In this document: one piece after another, positions 21,651 to 34,000 of the stretch | How the letters are laid out: the number at the start of each line of letters is the position of its first letter | Position numbering within the stretch: position 1 is the first letter of the stretch | NCBI GenBank assembly: GCA_029224185.1 | Contig: CM055190.1 | Coordinates: 1,672,060-1,736,059, forward strand | Source: Karalla daura | Lineage: Eukaryota; Chordata; Actinopteri; Chaetodontiformes; Leiognathidae | Direction of reading: 5' to 3' | DNA length: 64,000 nt | The notes under the pieces: generated by a model | The model's input: only the letters and a program-made list of their open reading frames with translations | What the model was told of the DNA's origin: nothing | The model's database searches: none | Position numbers and translations under genes: made by a program

Positions 21651-22270
21651 CCCCCTCAAACCTGAGTGAGAGCGTTCTCCACAATCTGTCCAGAAAGATC
21701 ACAGATATGACCAGATACGTCGATCTCTCTCCAGGAGAACTGTTACAGTGCAGTAACCTAGAGCTTCTGGGTCTGGTTTGGTTTAGTTTGGTTTAGTTTG
21801 GTTTAGTTTGGTTTAGTTTAGTTCAGTTTGGTTTAGTTTGGTTTAGTTTGGTTTAGTTTGGTTTAGTTTGGTTTAGTTTAGTTATGGGCAGCTGTTGCAC
21901 TGCACTCAATACACTTAAATTTGCATCTTAATTTGACTGAATGTTTGGAATCAATACATTTTCCTGCTTGATTCACTTGGAATTAAAACCAAATTGAACT
22001 GAAAATTAGGAATCGAAAATCGCCCTGCAAATCCAATATTCTCCGACCCCGGAGAAGGTCTGCCGTTCCTACCCCGTTTCGGTCAAACGCTCGGAACATG
22101 TTTTCTGCGTAATCCGACGCCTCTCCGGTTGGGTCGATGCCAAAGAAGCGCTTGAACTCGTGCAGGAAGAGGAGACCGCTGGGACACTCCATCACAAACT
22201 TCTTGTACATGTCCTGGAGCGCTTTGACGTCGATCTCCTCGCTGTTCTCGGTCGGCTGAGCTTGGCCCAT
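20512..22270 (-). CDS. guca1b: Guanylate cyclase activating protein 2 (GCAP2)
   Basis: A calcium sensor for photoreceptor guanylate cyclase in rods and cones. Four exons on the minus strand are 22270-22073, 21275-21126, 20835-20727 and 20639-20512 (phases 0, 0, 1), giving 194 residues. Known human GCAP2 is about 200. The start MGQAQP provides Gly2 for myristoylation. EF1 is inactive with CPSG at 30-33. EF2 is DRNGDNTIDFLE, EF3 DKDSNGYVDRDE and EF4 DSDGDGHINMEE. The C-terminus KLDMNPAGWV then RRRSAHF carries the GCAP2 hallmark, which supports the orthology. Exon sizes and intron phases match the GCAP2-like gene 3 kb downstream on the same strand, so the two are tandem paralogues. Intron 3 is only 87 bp. 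Nothing is broken. Confidence 0.93.
21604..21648. repeat. (TG)n microsatellite in guca1b intron 1
   Basis: A pure TG run of about 22 units inside intron 1. Confidence 0.95.
21772..21885. repeat. 10-bp minisatellite in guca1b intron 1
   Basis: About eleven copies of GTTTGGTTTA, with one variant unit (GTTTAGTTCA) in the middle. Confidence 0.95.
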
Positions 22271-22400
22271 GCTGCTCCTCCTCGTTAAGCCATCATCCTG
22301 GAGTCTGGAGGAGGCAGCTACACCTCAGTCTCTCTCTCTGTCTGTCAGTCGACCTCTTTCTGGGAGCTGGGGTAAATGGGTCCCAACAGTGGCCGGTTGT

Positions 22401-22473
22401 TCTTTATAAGCCTGGAGGAATCCCAGAGCTCCACTTTGCATATGACACAGCTGATTAGAGCTGCCGGGGATTA
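22401..22473 (-). promoter_or_regulatory. Putative photoreceptor promoter of guca1b
   Basis: On the gene's strand there is a TATA box, CTTATAAAGA (22401-22410), about 130 bp upstream of the ATG. A CRX/OTX-type CTAATCCCC (core 22468-22473) lies about 60 bp further up. The paralogue has the same pair of motifs in reverse-strand orientation and similar order. Confidence 0.45.
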
Positions 22474-22599
22474 GTCGCAGCGTTCCAGCCGTAGGGGTTT
22501 CCTCTCTGAGCCGCTGATCAGATCTACGCTAAATATGTCTTCAGACAAACCGGGAGTGAGTTCATCCATTCATTCATTCATTCATTCATTCAGCAGGAA

Positions 22600-25214
22600 A
22601 AGTGAGGACAACTCCAGTGTCAGCTCAGTGTAACTGCAGCGTCATTGAGGAATACTGGCAGGAATGTTAGCGGGAATACTTACTGAACGAGCAGGATGAG
22701 CAGTAATACCAACAACACTCACATCTGTGTCCTCGACATCACATCTGCTCAGTGAGGACACGTTAAACCACATACCAAACAATGTGATGGAGAATAAGCA
22801 TCTTTTACTCATAGTCTCCCCTTCAGAGTTGGTATCATATGGCTATTCTCCACTAGCCAGTATGGATCAGTAGTTGTTGTGTTGAGAGGTCAAAGGTTAG
22901 ATCCACCCATCACCCCTCCAAACATGGTTTCTTAAGGCTCCAAGGATCCAAAATGGCGGCGCCCTGTGAGCCAAACCCTACAGCCCTTCACAAACCAGTG
23001 GAGGACTGGGGCTTGCAGCATACAGTGGTGTAGCATTCACACTTTCTGAAACCTGGTAAAAAGAAGTCCAAAAGAAGTCCACAGTCCCAGAAACACACAA
23101 TATGATCAACAACATTTGCCTCAGTCAACACAAACCTGACACACAACTTGATAAAGATGTTAAAGACACCTCCAAGCATTGAGATCATTCTGATCCTTAA
23201 CCTTATTTAACTCTCATATCCTCCTTATTCTGCATTTTTGTACATTTTTCAGCTTTTGTTTTTTTCATTTGGTGATCATCTTTGCCTGACAGTTTTTGGC
23301 ATAAAACTCTTCGTAGTCTTTCAAATCAGATGTCTTTTAATCTAGCACGTCTTCCACTGTATACTCTGTTGACACTGATACTTTAATCCCACAAAAAACT
23401 GCTACTAAATCATCATACATCAATATTTTTCCGACTTCTTATTATATAAAACTCTCAAACCACCTCAGGCCTTTTCAGAACTACTAAACATTAAATTATT
23501 TTTTTTTACAAATTTTATTTTTATTCATGTTTATCTTAAAAAAATGATGTGGGATTTTTTGCAGTTTTCTGTGCATGTACATTTTAGTACATAGACTAAG
23601 TACTTTTGAACAAGGGTTAAATGAACACTGAAGACATCTAATTAACAGAATCCTTGAGATCCACCTGAGACTTAATAATAATAATAATAATAACAATAAT
23701 AACAATTATTATTATTATTATTATTATTATTATTGCTGAAGAAGTCTATTTCTGCCAAATGTTCCCAGTATCACATGTCCAACATATCCTGATGCTGCCA
23801 GGTTGACATCCCAGAAAAGAATCTGCTCTCAGTGTTTCATTTGGCAAAATGAAAGCTAAATTAAAAAAGAGAAATATCCAGGTCTGCCTGTCTCTGACCT
23901 TAATCAGTCGTAGTGTTTCAGTTCTCAACAAGAAGCTCAAGGACTAAGACGGGATCGTGGGTGCTAATTTGGAATTGCTGCATCAATCTCCTCTAATTAG
24001 ATTGCTTTAGTTGGAGGGTGCGGAGCCAAATCCCAGCAAGGGTACGAACTGATCCGAGCCGATCCCCAGCCTCTCAGCCCAAACCCACCCAAACTCTCAC
24101 TGTGTTGCCAGCAGCTTGGCTCTCGTTTCCTCCTCAGCTGTAACGTGACCTGACGCGACCCTCGCAGGTGATTTAGGGAGGAAGCGAACTGTCATTTTTC
24201 CACTGTCAGGAGATGACAGTGGAGAATGGCTTCGAGTGGTGTCCCAAGATGTTAAAACCCGCCCCAGCTCCGAGCAGTCGTCTCTGGGACGCTGCCCAAA
24301 GATGCAGTGAGATGATCCCAGATTCAGAGTCGGGGCTTGGTCTCGCACCAAGGTCTCACCGGTTCAGTGGTGCGGCATTAAGAGGTGACTCCAGGTGTCT
24401 CAGATTAACACTCGACCCTGAGAAAACTTCCTGCAGTCACATGAGCCATTCATATCGGCGAGTGTCTGGATCCTTACTGTACATACCATTCACCTGGGGA
24501 GTGGTCTCACAGCGCTATGTTCCTGCATGTCTCAGAGCTGTATATTAGGGGCCTAATGGGCCCAAATTACTGGGTTTTGGATTCCAAAATGAGGTCTCGT
24601 GCTGCTACATTTCCCTACGATTTACGCCCTATCCTCCCACAAGATTCATTCATGCATGCATGATGAATACATGCATGAATGAATGAATGAGTCATTTCAA
24701 TCAATCATAATCAAAATCATTGAAATAAGAAATAAAACGGCCAGAAGGAAATGGGTTTGAGCTGAAGCAGAGCGTCTATATGTCCTTGAAACCCCTTTCT
24801 TCGAGCCAGACAAACAGAACCAGTACAAGTACACATGCCAATTGAACTGTGGGACCATAGGGCCTAATCTTGGAGAAATGTGGGACCATTGGGCTGTGGG
24901 AACATTGGTATTAAGATGAACATAGTGACATTTAGAAGGATGCAGGACTCTGAGGCTCGTGGACAGTGAAAAATCTCAGCTTTCCAGCTGAGACTGTCCA
25001 GAGACGACTGCACCAGAGACAATTTCAGTTGTTTGAGATATGATTTTTCTCCCATTTTCCCACAAGAACGAACGAGAAGAGAGGAGCCACAACCATCAGC
25101 TGTGTACTTTGATGTAAACTTCATTTTAACTTCAAAGCACAAAAAAAAACATGCCCACGGCCTAGAAACATTACACATAGGCCAACTGGAGACTTAGAAG
25201 TGACCCTATATGTG

Positions 25215-25255
<41 letters not shown>

Positions 25256-27050
25256 GTGTGTGTGTGTGGAGACCTGTCCAGGTGTGCTCTGACTTTCAGT
25301 GAGGATCCATACCCTCAGACACCAGTGCCAACCAGTCGATGGACGAATGGATCCAAAGAGGCCCACCCTGTTCTGCTCGGTTTCGTCTTTGTGTTTCTTG
25401 GCACCTGAATGAAGATGTGAATAGAATAATCCAAGATAGCTTTCATTTAATCCTCTTAAGAGTTTCACTGCTAAGAAGTAGAGAAGTAAGACCCGCTCTA
25501 AACTTGGCCCAGATGCAGCTGCCAATGTTAAGAGCCTCTCAGTACCTACTGTACGTCGTGTTCCCATAGGTTTTATTGTCTTTTTTATTGTCTTTTTTTT
25601 ATTGTCAGACATGGAACTGTCTGGTACAAAACAGCAAAACGTTTGATGAGTTGAATCTGGCGAGTCTGGGTTCAGGAGTTTAGATGTGTCCCTGTCACTG
25701 TAGTTTATTGTGGACTGTTCAGGTTTGTTCAGCAGGGAGGAGTGAAGTGAAGAGGATTAGTCTGAGCTAATATGACACTTCCCACACCCCTACAGTCTGA
25801 CACAAACCTCAGGTACAGCTCACTGACTCGTCAAGTCGACCTGAATGTGATGCTGTGGCAGCGTGAACTCAGCAAACAGTCACAGTGGGAGTGAGAGGAC
25901 AGAGTCCACGTCCACGTCCTGCCTGCTGAGACACACAGACGTGTCCATCATGATGGTTGATACCATGAGCTTATTGTCACCGAGACATGAACATGTCTGT
26001 ATGTACATCTGTAGATATTGTTTGATAATCCTGTAAATTACATGCCATAGAGTAGAAGACTGGAAAAGTTGAATATAATGATTTATAGTTGCTTCATAAA
26101 GACTCAAAGTGAAATTGTGGGATAGTGGGACTTTTTTAGATGGATAGACAGATAGTCCAGATACAAGATACAAAGAGATATGGACACAAAGATACATTAA
26201 AAACACTGATCTTGTTTGTGTTTGATTGAATTTGATGTTTTCATACAAACTAAAACAGTGAACCTGGAGCCAGAGCAGGTGATGGGTCATTCTATCATCC
26301 ATGTTCTATATTTTCTTCATGTAGGTGTTATTAATGGCGATTGGGGGAAGTGTCACAGTAATGGGATTACTGTGTGTTTATGGAGCTCTGTGAGGTACTA
26401 CGATTAGAGCCTTTAAATAAAGTAAATCATACGGAACATTTGAGGCTGAGCCTCAACTGGACATCAACAGTGATTTCTCCACTTCATGAAAACAGATTGA
26501 AATCAGGTGGAAAACCTGATCTACTGTAAGGAGTCTGATGATGATGAAGAGTAGCTGAGCCTCAGCTTCCATCCACCAGGGGGCGCCACCGTCTCAGGGC
26601 TGAGCTCTTGGCTCTGACACACACAGCGTCACTTGGTCAAAATGGATAGTTTTTCACTCAAAAGCAAATATTTATGTCAATGAAACTGTCAGTGTCATCA
26701 GAATGAGAAGTCTTGTCACCATCTTTGTGAACACGATGGTAAAATGGCTCAGTCATGTTTTCATCATGACAGTTTGTTCCGTCAGTGTTGCACCATGCAA
26801 CAAGTCAGAACTTGGTATCTATAAGTATAGTTCATTCTGAATGATACAACAAAGCAAATGATAGAGTTATAAACAAGCAGAGAATTGTTGGAAAGCAACT
26901 GATACATGTCCAGAGGCATTTGCAACTGGTCCAGAGGAAAGAGAAAGTGTGACTATGATGTGCACCAATGACTAAATGTTGTGGAGGGTGAACAAACTAA
27001 CTAACTCTGGACTGATCCACTGATGCAAGAAGGTCCAGAGTTAGTCAACA
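22600..27050. other. Intergenic between guca1b and the NLR gene
   Basis: No supported exon. It holds (ATTC)n near 22563-22592, an AT-rich block at 23490-23740 ending in (AAT)n/(ATT)n, a perfect small hairpin at 24196-24226, (TG)n near 25217-25268 and a strong CTCF-like motif at 26573-26587. Confidence 0.4.
26573..26587 (+). promoter_or_regulatory. Strong CTCF-like motif
   Basis: CCACCAGGGGGCGCC is essentially the consensus CTCF core. It lies 1.5 kb upstream of the NLR gene, in forward orientation. Confidence 0.55.
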
Positions 27051-27404
27051 CTCTGTGAGTGTCGTCTCCTTTTCTCTGTCACAGATACAGTGACTTCCTG
27101 AAGTAGAGCAGCAGGATGTGTAGGGGCAGGAAGTGTCTGTGACAAGTAAAGCCTGAAGTGAAAGTACACACAGTTCAGGTTGAGGCTGAGTCGTTCCGTG
27201 TTGAAGGAGACGTTGGAGCTGGAGTCGACACAGATCTGGAGCCGAGACCTGTGAGTGTTGTTCTTCAGGTGGTCCAGTGTCAGGTGAAGCTCAGTGTTGT
27301 CCTCAGAGGTGATCAGCTGATCCCCAGGTGATCTTCAGGACCAGACAGACATCAGGAGGTATTTCACAGAGACCAGCAGGAAGTTCCTCTGTCACAGTGT
27401 AACA

Positions 27405-27985
27405 GTGATGTTGTTTTCCTCTCTATCTCCTCGGTTCCACTGTTGGATCAGATCAAAGCAACTAGAGCCCAGTTTCAACTGTGTGTGTGTGTGTGTGATA
27501 GAGAGCGATAAAATCATCATAATCCTGTCTCTGTGACACTTCCTGTTTTAATACCTCGACTTCCTGTTTCCCTCTGGTCCAGCTTCCCCTTGTGTCTCTT
27601 CCTCTCTGATCTCAGGTTCTTACAGTCTGTGTCACTCAAAGTATTTGCTGAATAACAAATCTCCTTTTAAAAGGAAACTTTCTCATCTAAACCCATTGAG
27701 CAGAAAAACAGTTAACTAATGGTGTGTAGCTAACATGGCGAGCTAACCAACACATACAGATTTTAAGCTTATCAAACATCACTCAGGGGAATATGGAGGC
27801 AGGAAAGTGTGTGAGTTCAGCGGATTGGCTCTCCATTATTATCATGATCTGATCCAAAGAAAGCCCAAAAAACACTTAAAAATGGTGTGTAAGAGTGATG
27901 TTTTCTTCTCTATCTCCTCGGTTCCACTGCTGGATCAGATCAAAGCAGCTGGAGCCCAGTATCAACTGTGTGTGTGTGTGTGTGT
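27405..27985. repeat. Direct repeat of about 80 bp ending in (TG)n
   Basis: 27409-27498 and 27897-27990 share TCTCTATCTCCTCGGTTCCA and a following GGATCAGATCAAAGCA segment, and each ends in a TG microsatellite. They lie upstream of the NLR start and may mark a duplicated 5' flank. Confidence 0.8.
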
Positions 27986-28083
27986 GTGTGTATGGTAAGT
28001 GACAGAGAGAGACTCAAACTTGTGGACTTTGTCTCCTGACAGCCAGTGATCCTGTGTCTCCTCACAGACTGACTGCAGTGAAG

Positions 28084-31000
28084 ATGAGTGTTAATGTGGA
28101 GGAAGAGGAGGAAGGAGCTGCAGCTCCCAGCTGTCTGTCTATGAAGAGTGACTGGTCTAAAGAAGTTACTCCTCCAGACTTCAGTGAAGAACCTGGACCC
28201 TCAGACACACAGTAAGAGACTGTCATGGTGATGCAGAACGACTGCAGCAGATGATGTTCCGTGTTCCTCCTCAGACTTTCCATGTTCACAGTCCCATATA
28301 TTTACCTTCTTGTATCTCAGATCAGTTTGTGTCCTGCAGTCACTGTTTTGGTTTGAATCATTAGAAAGTGAAGCTCTGAGCTCAGGTTCTCCACCACATG
28401 CTGTTGGAGCAGAGATGGTGGAGAAGAAACCTCCATGGACAGAACTCAGGGCAGAAGTTCTCAGCTGGTTATGAAGGGACAGACATGGTCAGTTAGTGTT
28501 GTTAATGTACAGCTTCATCACTGAGCGTTTCATGAGGCTGAGTCAGGAGAAGCAGCTGGAAGCAGGAGAAACGATCCTCTGACTGAACATGTGATGGTAG
28601 TGATGAAGAAATGTCTCCTCAGATGGAGGAAGAGGAGCGTTGAGTCTGAGGAGGAGCAGAGTGGAGGAAGATCCAGAACCAGAGCTGGACTGAAGACATC
28701 CAGTGAGACCAGCACTGCACAAGGTACGACTGCACATCTATCTGCTCATGTCTCCATGTCTGAGAACTGGACCTTCACTGTCAGTGTGTCTCCTCTGTCA
28801 GCAGATGGAGGTCTGCAGGAGCTTCTAGATCAACATCGGATCAGTGTGAGGAGCAGATGTGAACGAGTGACTGAAGGAGCTGAAGGAGCAGGAGGAGAAA
28901 CCCTCCTCAACAGCATCTACACTGAGCTCTACATCACAGAGGGACAGAGTGAAGAGGTCAACACCCAACATGAGGTGAGGCAGCTGGAGACCACCTCCAA
29001 GAAGGAGAAGATCCTCCATGATGCTCCAATCAGGTGCCAGGACATCTTCAGAGCCTCACCTGACCAGCAGAGCTCCATCAGAGTGGTCCTGACCAGCGGC
29101 GTCGCTGGAGCTGGAAAAACCTTCTCGGTGCAGAAGTTCAGTCTGGACTGGGCAGAGGGTTCAGGAAACCAAGATGTCAGTGCAGTGATGGTTCTTTCCT
29201 TCAGGGAGCTGAACCTGCTCAGAGAGGAGCAGCACAGTCTTCTCTCTCTGCTCCAGGTGTTCCATCCAACATTCCAGAAGGTGACAGCAGAGCAGCTCTC
29301 CCTCTGGAAGCTGCTCTTCATCTTTGACGGCCTGGATGAAAGCAGACTCTCTCTGGACTTCCACAACCAGCAGGTAGTGTCTGATGTCTCCCAGAAGACC
29401 TCAGTCAGCGTCCTGCTGACAAACCTCATCCAGGGGAAGCTGCTTCCCTCTGCTCTGGTCTGGATCACCTCCAGACCTGCAGCAGCCAATCACATCCCTC
29501 CTGGATGTGTGGACAGAGTCACAGAAGTACGAGGCTTCACTGAGGAGCAGAAGGACCAGTACTTCAGGAAGAGGTTCAGAGATGAAGGTCTGTCCACAAC
29601 CATCATCTCACACATCAAGGCCTCCAGGAGTCTTCACATCATGTGTCAGATCCCAGTCTTCTGCTGGATCACTGCCACAGTTCTGGAGCACATGTTGACA
29701 TCAGAGCAGAGAGGAGAGCTGCCCCAGACCCTGACTGACATGTACTCACACTTCCTGCTGCTCCAGACCAGGAGGAAGAAGCAGAAGTACCAGGAGGGAC
29801 CAGAGACCAGTCCACAGGAGCTGATGGAGGAGGACAGGGAAGTTCTCCTGAAGCTGGGGAGGCTGGCCTTTGAACATCTGGAGGAAGGAAACATCATGTT
29901 CTACCAAGAAGACCTGCAGCGCTGTGGTCTGGAGGTCTCAGAGGCCTCAGTGTACTCAGGAGTTTGTACAGAGATCTTCAGGAGAGAGTATGTGATCTTC
30001 CAGAGGAACATCTACTGCTTTGTTCATCTGAGTGTTCAGGAGTTTCTGGCTGCAGTCTACATGTTCCACTGCTTCACCAGCAGGAAGGAGGAGGTTCTAG
30101 AGAGTTTCCTGGAGAAGGAATATGTTAAATCAACTCTGGATGACTTCCTGAAGGAAGCATTGATGAAATCCATGAGGAGTAAAAATGGCCACCTGGACCT
30201 GTTTGTGCGCTTCCTTCATGGCCTCTCTCTGGAGTCCAACCAGAGAGTGTTAGGAGGTCTGCTGGGTCCCTCAGTGAACAGTCCAGGAACCATCCAGAGA
30301 GCCATCAACAACCTGAAGGAGATGAACAGTGATGATATCTCTCCTGACAGAAGCATCAACATCTTCCACTGTCTGATGGAGCTGAACCATCACTCAGTGC
30401 ATCAGGAGATCCAAAGGTTCCTGAAGTCAGAGAACAGATTAGAGAAGAAGCTCTCAGAGATCCAGTGCTCAGCTCTGGCCTATATGCTGCAGATGTCAGA
30501 GGAGGTTCTGGAGGAGTTGGACCTGAAGACATACAATACATCATACCAAGGTCGACTGAGGCTGATTCCAGCTGTGAGGAACTGCAGAAAGGCTGGGTGA
30601 GTCCAGATGTGATGATCAGTTCTATGAAGCAACATGAAGCTGAAGCTTCAGAAGACTCACTTTACACAACCACAGCATCAAAGCTCCTCACTAGAACAGG
30701 TTCTGACACTGATCTGAGACCAGCTCAAAGAGTTGTCTGTGTGGAAGCTGCTCATTGTTCCACCACTAACATCCTTCTAGTTGTCTGAGCTGTGAGCGTG
30801 GAGAGCACAGGTGTCTTCTCTCACCTTCTCTCTGTTCAGCTGATGGAGGTTCCATACAGCTGCAGCACCAACACTCCACCTCTGGACTCTGTTCTCCAAC
30901 AGCTGCTCCTCACGCTGTCTCAGTTACCGTATTTAGACCTGATCTATGTTTGTCACTCTATCTGAACTAGTTCTACATTCTGTCATTGAACAGATATTAA

Positions 31001-34000
31001 TTCTCTTTGTTTTGTCTTTGCTCTGTGGTGGAGCAGACTTTCAGGCTGTGGACTCTCAGAGTCTCACTGTGAAGTTGTGGCCTCAGCTCTGAGATCCAGC
31101 CCCTCACATCTGCTAGACCTGGACCTGAGTGAGAACATCCTACAGGATTCAGGAGTGAAGCTGCTCTGTGCTGGACTGGAGAGTCCTCACTGTCAACTAG
31201 AGACTCTGAGGTCAGCTGAATGTTGATCTGACATGTGGATGATGTGTAGAAGGAGACATGAAGATGATCAATAACAAGGACAAAGTCACTCCATCATGTT
31301 AGAGAGAAGCTCAGTGATCAGGACAGAGTCATGTTGAGCTCCACCTGATCAACCTGAACTCATCTGATGGACTAAACATGGATTTTATCTTCATTTATTC
31401 TTTATTCAGGTTGAGGGACTGCAGGTTGTCAAAGATCAGCTGTGCTTCTCTGGCCTCAGCTCTGAAGTCCAACCCCTCCCATCTGAAACATCTGGATCTG
31501 AGTGAAAACAACCTGCAGGATTCAGCAGTGAAGGAGCTGTGTGATCTTCTGGAGAGTCCACACTGTAGACTGGAGACTCTGAGGTCAGACTCCACATTTT
31601 AGATTTTATCTTCATTTATTCTTTATTCAGGTTGAGGGGCTGCATGGCCCCAGATGTTTGGAGTTTCCATTTTCTGAACTTGATAAGATAATGAAACACT
31701 GAGTAGATCCAGCAGGAACATTGTCTCCTGACCTGACTTCATTTCTTCTTTATTCAGGTTGAGGAGCTGCAGGTTGTCAAAGATCAGCTGTGCTTCTCTG
31801 GCCTCAGCTCTGAAGTCCAACCCCTCCCATCTCAAACATCTGGATCTGACTGACAACAAGCTGCAGGATTCAGCAGTGAAGGAGCTGTGTGATCTTCTGG
31901 AGAGTCCACACTGTAGACTGGAGACTCTGAGGTCAGACTCCATGTTCTTCTTCTGTGCTGAGATCAACATGATGTGAAGGTTGTGGTGACTCTAAACTGC
32001 AGACATGAGGCTGATGTTCTCCCGATCCTCACTGAGATCTTCATCATCAACTCTGGTTCTTCTTCATGGTTTAGTCCAGTGACTGAGGCAGAGCAGTGGT
32101 GGCTCCACATTTCAAACCTTCACAGAAGAAGAAAAATCCTCCCTGGATAATTCACTCTGAAGCTCTTCAGCTCTCTCTGTTCATGATCAGGGCAGAGTCA
32201 TGTTGAGCTCCACCTGATCAACCTGAACTCATGTGATGGACTAAACATGGATTTTATCTTAATTTATTCTTTATTCAGGTTGAGGGGCTGCAGGGCTCCA
32301 GATGTTTGGAGTTTCCATTTTCTGAACTTGATAAGATAATGAAACACTGAGTAGATCCAGCAGGAACATTGTCTCCTGACCTGACTTCATTTATTCTTTA
32401 TTCAGGTTGAAGGACTGCAGGTTGTCAGAGATTAGCTGTGCTTCTCTGGCCTCAGCTCTGAAGTCCAACCCTTCCCATCTCAAACATCTGGATCTGAGTG
32501 GAAATTACAACCTGCAGGATCCAGCAGTGAAGGAGCTGTGTGGTTTTCTGGAGAGTCCACTATGTAGATTGGAGACTCTGAGGTCAGTTCAATGACTCTG
32601 TCGTCTGATTCATGTTGAACCAAAACTTTCATCTATAAAACGAAAGTAACGAATGTAACCACAGTTCTATTCTACCACACACACACACACACTGGGCTAG
32701 TGCCCTTTGAAAAGCACCTTATTACCTGTAGAAGTCATAGTGTAAAATGTTTAACAAACCAACCCGAAACCAAAAATCATGTGCAACTTCAGTTAAACAG
32801 AAAATAAATTCTGTCTCTCCCTTCCATGTAAAATTACTGGCTAGTAGCCTAGCCATGATGTACAACTTTAGCTAAGCTGCACAACTAAGTTGTTTTTTAA
32901 GGGAAAGGCTATTTCAACATGTTTAAGCATCCCGAGTTGTAACCACGCTAATAACGTTTTTAAGAAACCAAACCGTTTGTAAAACCAGTTTTCAGCAAGA
33001 TAAGAGCAGTAACTTTTGTGCTGATCACTCACCTTACCTCTGTTTACATGGGGCTTCACAGCTTCTGCCGGAAAGCTTGACCGACCTGTGCGGACGTTCT
33101 TCACTCCACACCGAGACATCTAGCCCATACATCCATGATCTAGCCTTCTATATACTCGCACTGTGCATGCACGAAGGGAATATTCAGTGCTTAAACCACC
33201 GCCTCTGGCGGTCAGTAGGGATGAAATAGAACTGGATTTACTTTGTTCATAGTTTCATGTTGTCTTAAATTTGGTCCAAAGAGAAAACAAACTTTTTATT
33301 TCAAAGAAACTTTCGAAAATCTCCACCATTAGTTGTTGAACTAAATGAATAGTTATAGTTGCAGTTTTTTTCCATTGCTTAAGCACGATTTTAAATAGAG
33401 GGCCCAGTTTTTCAAAACACTACACACAGTTGGCAGAACACCTCTCATCCTTTGCAAAATGAAACACTCTGTAAAAACTATACAATACTTATTAAAAATG
33501 ACATTTTGTTACCATATGGAAAGACACTTTTCATATGACTTAATTCTGTCTGAACCAGTTACACACTGCTGAGTTTAACCTAAAACACTTTTAGCAATTT
33601 TGCTCCTCATTTATTTGAGTAATGTAAGTGAAGTTCACAAACAAATTACAAATATACAATACTAAAAATTCACTAAATGTAACACAAGACCAATGCTGAA
33701 GAGTGATGAAGATCGTATTTTATTTGCCTGAATCAGTCGGGCAGGGTTAATGAGCGTGGTCGTTTGTTTCGTCAGTGCTTTGGCATTCACATGCATCTGT
33801 GTCTAATGTATAACAGTGTGTTCTGTGTAGTGCAGTTAACTGTGTGCAGTCATTGGCTGAGAGGGTGAAGCTGACACTGATCTGATAGTTGTGCTAATCT
33901 GCTCCAGAGTTTTGCTCCTTGAGCGTAAGGTTTTATAATTGTGTACGACTTTTGACTTTAGTGTTTTTACAATCCAAAAAAACTGTAATATGAAATGTTG

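Noticed and set aside
27060..27400. Minus-strand open stretch with CVDSSSNVSFNTERLSLNLN-type peptide
   Set aside because: No family recognised and no clear exon borders; possibly a decayed gene, but not supportable.
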